Part shown: positions 63,690 to 64,000 of the stretch, in pieces | Layout of the letters: every line of letters begins with the position of its first letter | Position numbering within the stretch: position 1 is the stretch's first letter | Assembly (NCBI RefSeq): GCF_020866965.1 | Contig: NZ_JAJATX010000004.1 | Span: 125,249 to 189,248, forward strand | Direction of reading: 5' to 3' | Origin: Microvirga roseola | GTDB lineage: Bacteria > Pseudomonadota > Alphaproteobacteria > Rhizobiales > Beijerinckiaceae | Length of the DNA: 64,000 nucleotides | Notes under the pieces: generated by a model | The model's input: the letters and a program-made list of their open reading frames with translations, nothing else | Database searches by the model: none | What the model was told of the DNA's origin: nothing | Position numbers and translations under genes: made by a program

Positions 63690-64000
63690 GGCGGTCTCCC
63701 AATGGACGGCTTTGGAGTGAATCCTTGCGCGGGTAAGTCGTCTCTTCAACTCCCAGCAAGGCTCTTACCTTTGAGAGCTGCTGATAAATATGACGCTGGC
63801 ACAAATTATGCAATAGAACTACCGGTTTGCAAACGTTGGCCGTGAGCTAACCGGGTGGAATGGTGCCCTCCCACGAAGTCGGACCAGTGGAAGTAGGAGC
63901 TTTCGGTTAGACTCCTGATGCGACTGATAGCTGACCGATGAAGAAGACCAGAACTGGCTCGGGAAATTTTTACAGCGGGCTAAGTGGAGTTTCTGCCTGA
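63690..64000. other. 311 bp right-edge region without a clear gene
   Basis: Promoter region of the leftward NeuD-like gene followed by sequence to the window end. No convincing gene. A short frame from the ATG at 63938 (MKKTR start) to the edge recalls the start of IS3-family orfA products, but diverges after five residues. Confidence 0.3.

Overview
The window reads as chromosomal DNA of a GC-rich alphaproteobacterium of the order Hyphomicrobiales (Rhizobiales), most likely near Methylobacteriaceae (for example Microvirga). This is inferred from gene content: a RibB carrying a GTP-cyclohydrolase-like tail, a TIGR02301 protein, a DUF6894 protein, an RT0821-like lipoprotein, possible EcfG-type (GGAAC) stress promoters, and paired citrate synthases. 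No rRNA or other species marker is present, so the genus is a guess. There are no complete mobile elements, phage genes, CRISPR arrays or origins.

Layout. 1-10 kb: a minus-strand series (DUF2339 membrane protein cut by the window edge, protein phosphatase, HD hydrolase, Tag glycosylase, AAC(6')-like GNAT, PaiB-like protein), then a double-PAS hybrid histidine kinase, YgfZ, a divergent dihydroorotase, and two tandem VOC proteins. 10-24 kb: TIGR02301 protein, Nudix hydrolase, two divergent citrate synthases, SDR, PdxH, lipoprotein, DnaJ-like protein, FabI, histidine phosphatase, a DMT exporter divergent from a MocR-type regulator, AroC and an HTH-RibB fusion. 24-34 kb: flippase, histone-deacetylase-like hydrolase, two DoxX proteins, patatin plus MarR, DUF1499, MBL hydrolase, BioY, general stress protein, and divergent tRNA-Pro(CGG) and tRNA-Gln(UUG). 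34-43.4 kb: a form II (AYRGAGR) CO-dehydrogenase-type molybdenum hydroxylase locus. Here coxG-S-L-M-D-E on the minus strand face four plus-strand cofactor genes (two XdhC parts, a molybdopterin-binding protein, a MocA-like nucleotidyltransferase). 43.5-45.8 kb: orphan response regulator, DUF6894, DsbA-like and DnaQ-like proteins.

46-64 kb is a surface polysaccharide locus: glycosyltransferases (one a DUF616-GT2 fusion), a UDP-GlcNAc 6-dehydrogenase, a Wzm/Wzt ABC exporter, rfbB-rfbC-rfbA without rfbD, the Kdo genes kdsD-kdsB-kdsA, a WecE-type aminotransferase, a WbqC-like protein, a GtrB-like transferase, a methyltransferase, and an opposing pair made of a NeuD-like acyltransferase and a five-bladed-propeller glycosidase-like protein. 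By eye, base composition falls from roughly two-thirds GC to near half GC from about 58 kb onward, suggesting an acquired segment. Together the genes could make dTDP-4-amino-sugar, UDP-uronic-acid and CMP-Kdo precursors for an ABC-exported capsule or O-antigen.

The points most worth a second look are the HTH-RibB fusion with an AT-rich palindrome before it and a strong internal ribosome site, the citrate synthase pair with complementary active-site changes, the dihydroorotase with Gln in place of a metal-ligand His, and the unusual glycan-gene combination at the right end.
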